Part shown: piece by piece, positions 12,601 to 23,298 of the stretch
Layout of the letters: every line of letters begins with the position of its first letter
Numbering within the stretch: position 1 is the first letter of the stretch
From: Morchella semilibera
Lineage: Eukaryota; Ascomycota; Pezizomycetes; Pezizales; Morchellaceae
Length of the DNA stretch: 64,000 nt
Assembly (NCBI GenBank): GCA_009192285.1
Contig: CM018604.1
Span: 1,178,001-1,242,000 of the forward strand
Direction: 5' to 3'
Position numbers and translations under genes: made by a program
The notes under the pieces: model-generated
Databases searched by the model: none
Seen by the model: only the letters and a program-made list of their open reading frames with translations
What the model was told of the DNA's origin: nothing

Positions 12601-12762
12601 TCGCTTCCTGAATTTTTTGAATGTAACTTCTGTAAGAATGAGGCAGTCGAGCAAGAAAACATACCGAAGTATCGAGCGAGAACTAGGCCGAGACGTGTGA
12701 TTGGAGGTGGATCAGATGACGAAAATACCATCACCCCGTTGCTGATAAGAAATGGAAGATAA
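9609..12762 (+). CDS. AT-hook and PHD-finger nuclear protein (957 aa)
   Basis: Probable chromatin protein. Exons: 9609-9634, 9800-12075, 12135-12492, 12549-12762 (958 codons including the stop). Intron 1 ends in an ideal CACTAAC branch plus CCAG, intron 2 has ACTGAC...CTAG, intron 3 GTATGT...ACAG. An AT-hook (RKRGRPPKK) lies near residue 180, a Gln-rich coiled coil near 405-450, and a PHD zinc finger near 866-913. The finger shows CIC, CDTC, HMKC and CNFC, i.e. Cys4-His-Cys3. It is split by intron 3 and completed only after splicing (VQC|DTC). The rest is Ser/Pro/Asn-rich and disordered. PHD fingers usually read histone H3 tails and AT-hooks bind the minor groove of AT-rich DNA, so a regulatory role is expected. 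The precise orthologue is not recognised. The ATG is the first in frame with the exon 1 splice. Confidence 0.85.
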
Positions 12763-15700
12763 AAGCTCAGATTTGAAGTCTGATTGTACGTGGTGCGGTC
12801 ATGGTTCCCTACTTTATCGTATGATCCGGGAAGGTCTTTATTATTTATCACGTCTCATGAGCATTATATTTATTCCCTTTGTGCATCCTCCTCTTTCGAT
12901 CCAAAGCTTTATATATTTTCTTCCCTTCTCCAACGAGAAGGATGGGCTTATTTTCTTGGTGAGAACATTTGCTTTGTTTTATATCTTCACCTCGCTTTTT
13001 ACTTCAATTCATTTTCTTTGAGGATATCTATGCACTCTTATTTTATCATATCCTGCACTTAGAAGTTCCTTTTCGGCTTCCTTGTGGGATCAGCTGTAAG
13101 GGGTAGATTGGGTTAGGGTACATTAAGCCATGGTCACGCTCATTTTCACTCTTTATCTTTATTGTATTTATAGCTATTGGTCTTGATGGCATGTCAGAAA
13201 TTACACCTGGCAGCGGGAAGAGGTGGCAAAATTTTGGGTTGTATGTATATTCGGGTTGGCATTTGATTTTCTCTTTTTCTTTTTATGCTGGCAGGTGCGA
13301 GAGAAAATGAAACAAGGTTGAGAAGCAGCTAGAGGATCGACACATTCCCTCTCACCTATGATCTTCAATCTCCCTTTTTCCGATCCATAAGACTTTCAAC
13401 GGTTGCTGAAGTCAAACTCCAGAGACTTCAGTGTGTGTGATTGTGGTTACACACGTAGGATCCCATCGGCGAACAACTCAACAGGATACGAACTTTGTCC
13501 GCCAAGAGAAAAACCAAGGCAAGAGATAATTCAACGACAGGGGGAGTAATAGGAATTACGATTGGCTTAGCTTATATTTTTATCTCGTGACAAGGCTTTA
13601 GCAACACGTGGGCGTTTAGGCTCAACACCTTCTTGGAGGTTGCCGATCTGTGCTCATTTTGAAGTGCACATTGGGCGTACTAGTGCTCGTAAGCAGTGAG
13701 CATTCGAGTTCCTCTTTCTCTGGAATATCTAACGATCTTGATAGTCCAGATCTTTCAACACAGTCCTTAAGCTTTCTAGTCAAGACTGTCGGTTAGGAAC
13801 GCTCTAAAGTGCATCTCTAGTACAAAAAACGCATGTGAAGTGTCGAGAGGACGGGGGAATAAAATAGGATACACGGTATATGGCATCCAAAGTTCCCATG
13901 ACAGCCCCCCCCCCCCCACTCTTATGCTAACAAACCAGCTAAAGAGTTACGCCTAATACAGTTTTCACGTCCTATAGCGCCACCTCCGCATACCGCGCAC
14001 CGAGTAGCTAGCGGGCTCACAAACACGTCTTTCGAAAAAGGGAAAGGAATTGCTCTTCCAGATGCCGGCCCCGATACACGCCCACCGATTATTTCTTTTC
14101 GTTCTCATCTCAAAGTGGCATCTGTGCAGTCTCGGGTTTTGTTTACCAACACCCCCACGAGTTAGATGGCAAATCACAGTAACCGCCAATGATACTATGT
14201 ACCTCTCACCATAGAGTACTATCAAGTCATATATATTACTATATATGTTATACACTTCTTGTGGGCGCTGCAGTCGCCTCTTAATGGGGAATAGAGTCGA
14301 GGGAGACGGAAAAAAAACGATCTTCTCCTGGCCCTCAGCCGGTCAAAATTGGGTGGTGCTCCCACTCAGATAGAAAGGGCTAAAGAAAGGGTGATGGGAG
14401 GTGGGGAGTATATCAAGAAAACAACATTCCTAGGTGGAGGGTGAGCTGTGGTAAGGCAGAAGTAGCAGTCCCCGCCACTAATTCCCTCTGACCTGTCAAA
14501 AGTCGCAGGTCCATGAGCGTGCAGCATGATCTCTAATTAGTGCAAGGTAACATGCCCTCTCCTGTTACACATGTCTTAACCTGTCCTTTTGGGCATCAAA
14601 AGGAGCCATAGCTAGGTTACCAGACCTGTATGCACCCACCCAATCACAACAATTCCAGTCCTACCCCTCTTATCGGCCCCGAAATTATCCAAAGGCTACA
14701 TATGGTGAAAAAAGGAAAGGGGGCTGAAGAATAATGTGGGAGCTACGGTAGACACTAATAGCAACTGCACTGCTTCGCTATCATTAAACTTTTCCAACGC
14801 TTTTATAACGGATAACAAGAATCAATGAAAAGGTTTCGGATCACCCCTCAAAAAGAAAATGTGCCCCAGAAAGCGTGCAGGAAACCATGAATATAAAGTA
14901 ATGGCCACCAACCTGAATGTCCTACTCTAATCCACTTACATGTATCTGCATGGACTACTTACACGTACTTATAAAGTTGGCACGTACCTGTACCCATGCA
15001 TGACTACTCCGAGCCTCTTCAAATCTACCCCTATTTTTGGCTGCTATGCAACTCTCTAATTGGAGGGTTTTAGATTGTCCGTTGATATCACAATGGTATT
15101 GTAGCCTCGGCATTCCCCTTAGCCGCATGTACCCTTGAACTCTCTTCGTATATATATATGTATCTGTTATCCCTATGAAGAGTCCTAGGCATAATTCGAT
15201 GTCTTGGCGTGCGAGTGCTAACCCCGGGAACGAGTGATCTCGTATGATTCGGTCTCACGGTTGCACACAGGTTTTTTCCTTTTACCCTGCAGGATATTGC
15301 GTAAATGAAGCGGGAAAGCTTCTGCCTAGATTATGAGGTCAGGGGAGGGGAAGTGGAGCGGCTGATGATTTGTCCCAGTTCGTTACAGGATTTACCTGCT
15401 CACCGGGTGGCAAGTATCTGCCGGCTACGTGGGATGATGACTCAGGTATAATGTAATTTGCGGCATAAGGTATCACTCGGTATCATTAGTCATCACTTGT
15501 AATATACGAATGCATTAATATGCATATAGATGACTCAGCATATCGGCACAAGCAACCTATCAGCGGCATGTTGTTCAACCCAAAGGAGGGGAAGTGAAAG
15601 TGAGTGGTATTTGAAAGGGATTAGAGGCACCGATACGAAGCTTGGTTCTTCCGTTCTATGCCTGACAGTTTTGGTACGACAGGAACCAATTGTTCTAGTG

Positions 15701-16697
15701 TTTCATATATCTCTCCCTTTCCGGGTAATTCCGGTTTCGCCCTGCTACTAGCAGCGCAAGCTGAAGCACACATATGGTGATATCTAGGAGGACTGGGTAC
15801 GAGCCTAGGTGAATATCGAGCCTAACATTGCTGCTGTATTTTTCTACAGGTATATAGGATCATGTATCATGAGGCGTCACTCGGAGTGGGCTCAGCTGAT
15901 CAGGTCGATGCCTACCCCGAAGCCATCATGTTTAGGGATAGGGATATATATGTTATCGCCGAAAGATACGGGAGACTGAGGTGCACCAGGATCCTCAAAA
16001 TTCAACTCGGGTAGACAACCGACACTCTCGAGAAAACCCTAAAGACTTCGTGAAAATTCTGCATTTTGAAACAGGACGTGACCAATCACGGGAGGCGCCT
16101 TGTCCGACCATCCCATTACATGCACAGACGTGGCACAGCTATGAACTCGTTCATTAATATGTTAGGAACCTGTCTGTGTTGTTGATGATTTTAGTAAGAA
16201 CTCGTTAATAATGAATTCATAATCCCATTAATCGATACTACAGCAAAGTTTTGGCACACTGTAAAAACATCCGCGAGTACAACAAACAAAAGATTTCGGC
16301 CCCCTTCCTCGAAAGGTGACATTACAAAGTGTTGTGATAGACAGCATTGTAGAAATATGGAACTATTCTCTCTTCGCAGCCGTTCTTATCCGGTTATTTA
16401 TATCACGGTTTGAACTCATGAGCTTCGAGACTGGGGGTGCCAAAATTAAACTTTGTGCTTCATTCTCATGTGTCCCCACGTTGCGTATAATCTGTCACAG
16501 TCTTTTAGCACCACCTGTAGCAATAGAACCCAAGCCTACCTAGTCGCTTAAGAGGAACTTGGTCAAACAAAAGAAATAAATAATTAAAGTCCAAGAAATA
16601 AGAATCAAAATCGTCAAGACAAAAACAATACCCAAAAATAAACTCCGATTTTTTCACGTGACCCAGCACAACGTCCCACCCCCAGAGATGGCCTCAA
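12763..16697. other. Intergenic region without recognisable gene
   Basis: About 3.9 kb. It begins with the T-rich 3' flank of the PHD gene. It has a 13-nt poly-C tract at 13905-13917, scattered TACATGTA motifs (for example near 14940) and short TATA runs. Open frames are short and lack coding character. Confidence 0.6.
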
Positions 16698-18150
16698 CTA
16701 TTTCCGTTTTGCAATAATCTTCTTCGCACCTATTTTTTTCCCCCAGGATGTTCGCACACCTTTAGCTTTCCACAGCTTCTGGAGAGCCTGCTTTATTAGA
16801 GGGTCATTTGGGCTAACGTTGCTATGCCGACCCTTCACGTGTCTGCAGTATACCGTCAGCTTCTATGCGTAATACCCCGTTGATAACTGATATAACCTCA
16901 TTAAATACAAAAAAAGAGACGAGTAACTACCTCTGGAAATTATCGCTTCGGTTGAATCTTTTCCCGTTCCAGTTCCCAGCTTCCAAACAGTATGGACATG
17001 AGACACTGACTTTTTCATCATGTATCGACGAGATGTGTCTTAGAAGCGCATTCTCTCGTGGGAAAATTTTCCCGCAACCTTTATGAGGGCAGGAAAATTC
17101 CGCGCTAATCGTGCCCTCAACAGAAGGGGTAGGGGAATCTATCTCAGGATCGGGGGTTTGCTCGGGGGTGGGGACTTCTGATGGAGCAGGAAGCGAGGGT
17201 CTAACGATCTCCTTCTCGGCTACTGGACTTTCCGGAGTCGCATATCTTGCCCCGTGTGTGCCCTCAAATGAGGAGGGAGAGTATCCAATTTCACGTTCTG
17301 GTGTTTGCTCCGGGGTGAGAATATCTGACGGGGCGAACGCCGTCAATAGAGTGTGCGTTGATTCAAGGTCCATTTCCACAATATCGCTCACAATACAGCT
17401 ATCATAATACGTCAGGTCAGCCGCCAACGCAGTCGTTGACGGAATATCAAAGTCTGGATCTGGACCAAGTAACAGGTCTCTAGGATTACATGTCTCAGGA
17501 ATTGAAACTGAGGCTTGGGGTTTGAACTCGAATTCGTGACAGGGAGGCATCGGCAGCATCGATAACGATTCGTGGTTATAATCAATACCGTGCCTTAGTG
17601 CGGATAGAGAGCCTTTCGATAGCGTATATGGCCCAACAAGAATTTCGACAGCTATCCGATCCGCAAGCTCCCAAGCATTGTAGGCCATTTTTAAATTCTC
17701 CAGTTGCTGACCCATGGGCGGGAAGCTGAAGCGTTGCCTCAGCAAAACTTCAAAGATACAGAAAGAGAGAGCGGTCGCAACAAAAAGAGAACAAAACCAG
17801 GAAGGCGGCAACAGGATAAATAATGATCGGATGATATTTTAAAGAGTCACGATAGCAAAGAGAATCAGTTTAGCCTCATACCTGGTGACTTGACAGAGAC
17901 TGTCAATAATATACTGCACTGAAACAAGAAGCTTCTTTGTAGCCTCTTGTCCAAGCCGCAGTTGACGAATTGCCTCAAATTCGTAGCTTAAATCGGTCAA
18001 TATTTTCCGATCAATTATTACTCCAATATTGTAGTATTCGTTTTTGATATTTTCCCAGCAGCCAACTCGAGATTGACAGCAAAGTGCAGACTCAGGAATG
18101 GTTGTAATTTTAGCTCGTGAATATTCCCAGAGAAAGAGGGAGTGATCCAT
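16698..18150 (-). CDS. C2H2 zinc-finger protein (about 402 aa)
   Basis: Minus-strand exons: 17882-18150, 16931-17725, 16698-16842 (403 codons with stop). Acceptor 1 could also be at 17737, adding four residues in frame. Residues 1-90 include a weakly helical segment. The middle is Pro/Glu/Thr-rich with two similar stretches, FAPSDILTPEQTPEREI and PAPSEVPTPEQTPDPEI, an internal duplication. The C-terminus carries a C2H2 finger CPHKGC...RHISSIH and a second, longer finger SCPYC...RSDNFQRH...H. Intron 2 falls inside the second finger, one codon before its first histidine (phase 2). The tail is Lys-rich and may be a nuclear signal. DNA binding is the family expectation; the target is unknown. A second protein of the same design is encoded at 25177-27991. 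A TATATATA stretch lies about 135 bp upstream. Confidence 0.82.
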
Positions 18151-18282
18151 TGTCCTTGATTCCAGCACAATTCAAATAATAAATTTGGTTGCGTGGTTTG
18201 AGAATTGATAAAGAGGTTTTATTCTGCGGGGGAAGTATGGTTGGGAGTAGCAGGAGCTGGGTGGAGGAGGAGGTGGGCCTCC

Positions 18283-18291
18283 TTATATATA
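18283..18291 (-). promoter_or_regulatory. TATA-like box of the C2H2 gene at 18150
   Basis: TATATATA about 135 bp upstream of the minus-strand ATG at 18150. It is the only such stretch nearby. Confidence 0.35.
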
Positions 18292-20082
18292 CTGCACGTC
18301 TTGGCGGTGCAGCTGGACAACCCATACCTCTCCCCCACCAACTCGTGACTACAGGGGTGCCAGCACAACTTCTAGCTATACTTAATCATAGGTAGGGTTG
18401 GGGAACACATCTGAAGGGCCCTCTAGACTCCCTTAAACAGTCACTTACGCTCTGGAGCAATACTCCAAACTGACCGAATCATATTTCATGATTCTAGCCT
18501 TTTTTAATAGATCGACTCCGGGAGGTCGGGCGCCAGAGGTATAAACTAGTGGGATCTCGGAGATAGAGAGTAGAGGGGGGTATTGGGGCATGATAGCTGC
18601 CAGTAGAGCTCGAGGGGGATGGGGTGCTAGGTTATTGAGCCGCTCCCGGCCGTAAACTCACATTTTTTTGAAATTTCCCTTGGTTTGTCCGTACTTCAGC
18701 CCAATAGGTAGGGTCTAGTGGCTAAGCAAGGGTTAATGGGAATATTTAGTTGTTCTCCATAGAACGAGAACAGATGATTACACCAAGAGGTGCAGTTGGG
18801 AGTGCAGGGGCTGGGGGGGAGGCTCCTGGGGAATACATTCTCCTTCAGTGTGGGTCACTAATTAATTATATAAGCACACGCAGGGCCTATTCCATGGCTA
18901 GCTACTTAACTATGTACCCGGGTTTCACAGAGCTTTTCTCTAGAACCTGTTAGGCGCCTGGGCCCGCAGTATCACATCAGGGCAGTAGTTCACATGTTTA
19001 ACCATACTTCTCTTTTACTTAGCTTTAGGAATCATGTCCTTCGTTGTTGATTCTTTCGTTTCTCGTTACCTGCAGGAGTTGTTTTGCCAAGACTTGCGGT
19101 TGGCACACGTCTGGTGCGGTTGGCACACGTCTGGTACGGCTTCCCACAAAATGAGCCCCGAGTGCAACTGCTGGTAGAGATCCTTCGAAACCGCGGACGA
19201 TATCGACAGAAGCTCGAGCCTCAATATTGCCCGAGTCTTAGTGAGGTAGTGGCCCTGTTGGGACTGTGTAATGTGCAGCCAGCTAGGCTCGGTGCTCCCA
19301 GGCTCGATGAACCTTAGCAGGGGGAAGACATAAACTTCTACTCGTAAACAAAAAAGCGTCGATCCTAGCGCCTGGGGGGGGGCATTCTTATATGTGTGGG
19401 ATTCGTCTACCTGGGAGGGAGTGATGCAGACAGAAATACATACGAAGCAAAGCCAAGGATTAGGTAAGGTGTAGGTTAGGGTTTAATCCTGTCTTATGAC
19501 TCACTGTTATGTGGTAAGGCTGACAAGATGATAACGCCACATTGTGGCACACTCTATTTTGACGTTACGGCACTTAAGAAATATATGGAGGCCACAGACC
19601 GTGGGAGTACTATTTGAAGTGGACTCCAATGTCTGGCTAGGTTTTTTTCGCTCGAATACACGCAAGCAAATAGAGCTAAAAACGGTGCCGCTAGGTCCTA
19701 CAGTAACCGGTATACGCCTTGTTTTTCGGAAAAAACATTCGTGATCTTTCCAACACAGGCCCTTAAACCCGAGTGATAGCTTGTGAGCTGAAGAGCGTGT
19801 CGTTTGGGCCATTTGCCTTGGCGTAGATTAGGCATAATTGTTAGTCAGCGGTATTCCTCGTCAGAAGTGGGGTTTACTACATGTATAATCAACGTCAACC
19901 GGATGGAGCCTTGAAGTTGCGTTCCCGTTGCAATGCGAATGTTCGCCAAGAACCAGACATACCACTAAAACTACATGTAACCCTAACTAACTTCCGCTCA
20001 TGAACTTGAATGTAGTGTTTCCCTTCCTCTAGCCGTCATATGTGCAGTGTTATTTGTTCCTACCCTTTACCTACCTACCCAT

Positions 20083-20083
<1 letters not shown>

Positions 20084-20115
<32 letters not shown>
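20084..20115. repeat. (CT)n microsatellite
   Basis: About 16 CT units in intergenic DNA. Confidence 0.85.
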
Positions 20116-20119
<4 letters not shown>

Positions 20120-20464
20120 CTCTCTCCTGTTTTCTTTCCCAAGGCGTCGTTGGACACTCTAGGGGTTCAGCAACATGACTGGTTTGCAATTGAAGACGGA
20201 ATTGAATTCGTAAGGGAAATGTTAAGATTTTTCATTTCTTAAGGACTACGGGCTTGGCTCGTGGCCTGAGCCTACTTGAATGATAAGTGGCAGATCGTCC
20301 GATATAGATGGGCAAGAAACCTAAAGACATGAAAGGAACAAAACACAAAGCACGTCAAATACTATTATTTGGTATTAACTATGACCGTAGCCGAGCATGT
20401 TGGACGAGCCAGCATCCCAGGGCAAAGATAAGAAGATATACCTCTTATAGGACATGTACTTCTA

Positions 20465-21138
20465 TCACTCCTTCTTGGTAACCTTGAGCTCCGGGGAAGT
20501 AGATTCGCTAATTCTATTTTCTTCTGCATCCTTCTCATCCTTGTTCCCCCTCCCATACGCTCCTCCCTCTTGACTGTCATCCCAATCACCACTCTCCTCC
20601 CCATCGGATGCTTCATCGGCTGACTCTTCAGTGGTATCCGACCAGCGTGATCCCAAGTAAGGTTGCTAGTAGCGTTATTAGCTAGGTATACAATGCGCCC
20701 AAGAAACAAACTCACAGCCTCATGGTGCCTCCACAACATTGATAACCACTCTCGTTTTGCCGCATCTCCGGCGAGGCCATCTGGAATCTCTTGCCCATCC
20801 TGGAGCTCCTCAATGAACTCCACCTCGTCCCAGTGGATGGCGGAGTGATATGGATGATTGATATTACCAGGACCTGTAGGGTCTTTAGGCAAAGTCATAC
20901 CCTCGACATAAGCGTGAAACCTTGCAAGAAACTCTTTTCTGCGGGCCTCGATAGCTTCAATGGCTTTGACTGGAGTATCAAGCGCGAAACTAGAATCATC
21001 ACGATCAAGAGCCTCAGGCGTTTCCCCAGGAGGGGTCGCTGTTTCGGCCTGGGGCTTATCTGGGGTAGTTAAAGTCTCGACAGGAAATAAACTATTAGTC
21101 GCTGGAAATTTTGGGGGAGAAAGATTGTATAAGGCTGG
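20465..21138 (-). CDS. Acidic hypothetical protein, N-terminus unresolved
   Basis: Two exons are visible on the minus strand, 20716-21138 (5' limit open) and 20465-20665. They are joined by a 50-nt GTGAGT...CTACTAG intron in phase 0 with a GCTAATAAC branch. Coding sense clearly continues upstream of the first internal ATG (20898): the frame reads DTPVKAIEAIEARRKEFLAR then FHAYVEG. An in-frame TAG at 21139-21141 stops it, so a further upstream exon probably supplies the start. Alternatively the start is the ATG at 20898. The C-terminal third is strongly acidic (EESADEASDGEESGDWDDSQ) and ends in a Lys-rich tail. The middle segment, with INHPYHSAIHWDEVEFIEEL and KREWLSMLWRHHEA, looks folded. I recognise no family. 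Frame continuity through the splice is the main support. Confidence 0.6.
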
Positions 21139-21716
21139 CTATGGAGGGCACCATAATGGGTCGTTCCTGTGGTTTTGGGCGGTGGGTGAGTTGATGGGTA
21201 AAGACAGAAGAAGAACGGCACATCCTGGGGAACATAATTTTAGGCAATATGACCTTTGAGGTAGCTTCAACACATAGAAAGGTAAGTTGACGACCGGGGA
21301 TGAAACATTTATTTCAATGGCTTCTATAATTAATCAAAATGGCATTTACAGTCACATAATGTTACTGGTGGGCGTTCGAATCTGAGTGGGTACATGCAGT
21401 TCCCGAGAGATTATACCTTTAGTATCGTGCGCGCGCCCAGTCTATGGTAGTAGGACTAGGAGTCAAGAGTTACATTAGGCAAGTTAGGCCGAGACACGTA
21501 CATGTTCGAGATCGGATGGCGGGTATCAATCTACGGTAAGGTTCATGGGTCTAGGGGTTATAGGCATTGAGATGCATGTATTAGGCCAAGCTCAACCTTG
21601 ATCACCTTAATTAAACTGCATAATCTTACACTTCAATAGGAAAGCACACGTACTTACATATCAAGTATTTATAAATAAAGATAGATTCGCGGATTTTCAC
21701 TACGATACTGTAATAA

Positions 21717-21774
21717 ACGGTAGCGCGTTCGACTCCAGATCGAAAGGCTGCGTGTTCAAATCACGTCGGGGTCA
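21717..21774 (+). pseudogene. 5'-truncated tRNA-Trp (CCA) relic
   Basis: The segment matches the D-loop 3' part, anticodon arm, T-arm and 3' acceptor of a fungal tRNA-Trp. The anticodon stem TTCGA/TCGAA closes the loop CTCCAGA (anticodon CCA). The T-arm is GCGTG-TTCAAAT-CACGT, and the 3' acceptor is CGGGGTCA. The expected 5' acceptor strand and most of the D-arm (something like GACCCCG...) are absent: the upstream bases (ATACTGTAATAAA) do not pair with the 3' strand and disrupt the A box. It is most likely a truncated copy rather than a working gene. Confidence 0.7.
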
Positions 21775-22435
21775 TACATTTTGCTTTCCCTCCGGGCAAG
21801 AACGTCTCGCGAGTGATGCGTGGTGATCAGTACTTATTTGTGGTGGCGGGCCGTCCCTTATTTTTGAAAGCCCTGGATAGACTACTGACCGATTTAATGA
21901 ATTACATGTAACAACAAAACTACATGTAGGATACATGTATACATGTGTGTATAGTATTCTAGTATACTACATGCATGTATGTAGATGTGCGTGTTTAAAA
22001 TCTACAGTGATTAACGGAACAGGATTGGCGTCACCAAAAAAATGTGTTTGATTTGCCTTCTAGTAAAGTTCCTCATTTGTAAAAAGCATTGCTTGGGCTA
22101 GTTCTGTGTATATGTACAAGTGGTTTCCAGCCTTCGGCCGTATACTAACATACATGTACTACATGTATATCTTCTCTGGTCAATTTTAACAATCTAACAC
22201 CACTCAGCACAATACCCTGTGTCAAAATCCAACAACACATGTCTCAGGCCGGTGAAACAAAGCCTCTCCCAACAAGCCAATAAGAAGCCTTTAAATGCAC
22301 ATGTATATGTAGGTTATAATTACATATTTATTAGATGTATCTTGAGGTAAAGTTACATGTATGTAGATTCAATTGTTGTTCCAAGTTTTTCATTTACATG
22401 TCATTGAAAGGGACAAGCCCCCCATCATATCATTC

Positions 22436-22443
22436 AATATATA
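22436..22443 (+). promoter_or_regulatory. TATA-like box upstream of 22527 gene
   Basis: ATATATAC about 85 bp before the ATG at 22527, the same spacing as in other genes here. Confidence 0.4.
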
Positions 22444-22526
22444 CCCTGCTAAGTCTTATCAACCCCCACTTCTCCGCTTCTTATAAAACATCTTCCATCT
22501 CAAGCACGAAAAGGCAAGTAAACGGC

Positions 22527-23298
22527 ATGACAGAACACCATCAAGACATGATAGTTTTGCGCATGAGGGGCGAAAATACGGGAGCATCTTTGGATAATAG
22601 CTTCTATGCAAAGAAGGCTAATGAATTAAAGACTACCACTCCCCTTAGGGGGAAGTATGCCATCAAGGTACTTGCGTCAAATAGTAGCGGTGATAGGGCG
22701 ATCTCTACTTATATTTGCTAACCTGTTATAGAAGAAGAAACCACAAGAAGTACCTAAAAAAAAGAGGGTTTTCAAGAAGGCAGGTCCTAGAAGAGAAACC
22801 AAAAAGGAAATTTTTGACAGACGCGTCAAAACCCGTCACATGTATACCAAGGAGGAACAGCGATTTGTGTACTTCTACCGGTATGTTCTCGGCATGAAGC
22901 CTGTGGATTGCCATAGATTCTTCAATGAGTATTTTGGCCATAGTCTAGGGGCGACTGCACTTACTCAACTTGCTGGCCGGATGAAAAACCTCCAACTAGA
23001 CGATGTCATTAATTGGAAGCACACCGAGGAGTGGGCCGTTGGTGGTGATTATGGTGTAAGTAGTACTGTGACTACATGTATGTGCTAGTGCGTCAGTAAA
23101 CCGAGCTAATTTATAGTGCACTAGGTTGATGGGGATATCGACACCGACATCAACAGTGAGATGACAAATGTGGAAGATCGAGAGACAGAAGTCGGGGATC
23201 TAGAGACGGACGAGGAGTATCTAGAAGCGGACGAGGAGGATCTAGGATCTGGCGGGGATGAGACGGATATGGAATATTCCCTACCGTACAGTAGGTAA
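22527..23298 (+). CDS. Small putative DNA-binding protein (212 aa)
   Basis: Exons 22527-22667, 22732-23055 and 23125-23298 (213 codons with stop). Both introns are phase 0 with textbook signals: AAG|GTACTT...TGCTAAC...ATAG and GTAAGT...GCTAAT...CTAG. The protein has three parts. Residues 48-80 are very basic (KKKPQEVPKKKRVFKK), a likely nuclear signal. Next is a compact helical domain at about 84-140 (YTKEEQRFVYFYRYVLGMKP, then RFFNEYFG and LAGRMKNLQ) that resembles a Myb/SANT-like helix-turn-helix. An acidic tail of about 58 residues follows, with a repeated unit of the type LETDEEY / LEADEED. A nuclear DNA-binding or histone-interacting role is inferred from this basic-HTH-acidic layout; no named family was recognised. 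The start is the first ATG that splices in frame to exon 2. Confidence 0.8.

Larger units (their letters stand above)
18151..20464. other. Intergenic region with tandem and CT repeats
   Basis: No supportable gene. It contains a two-copy 20-bp tandem repeat at 19095-19134 (unit TGCGGTTGGCACACGTCTGG), a (CT)n microsatellite at about 20084-20115 and a 9-nt poly-G near 19374. Confidence 0.55.
21139..22526. other. Intergenic region with tRNA fragment and dense TACATGTA cluster
   Basis: It holds the tRNA-Trp fragment, then a dense cluster of ACATGTA/TACATGTA motifs from about 21900 to 22380, and the promoter of the gene at 22527. Nothing else is recognised. Confidence 0.55.

Noticed and set aside
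17111-17407. Plus-strand frame
   Set aside because: Antisense shadow of the Pro/Thr-rich C2H2 exon.
19084-19317. 77-codon frame with a repeated start
   Set aside because: It spans a 20-bp tandem duplication and shows no family motif, ATG context or splice partner.
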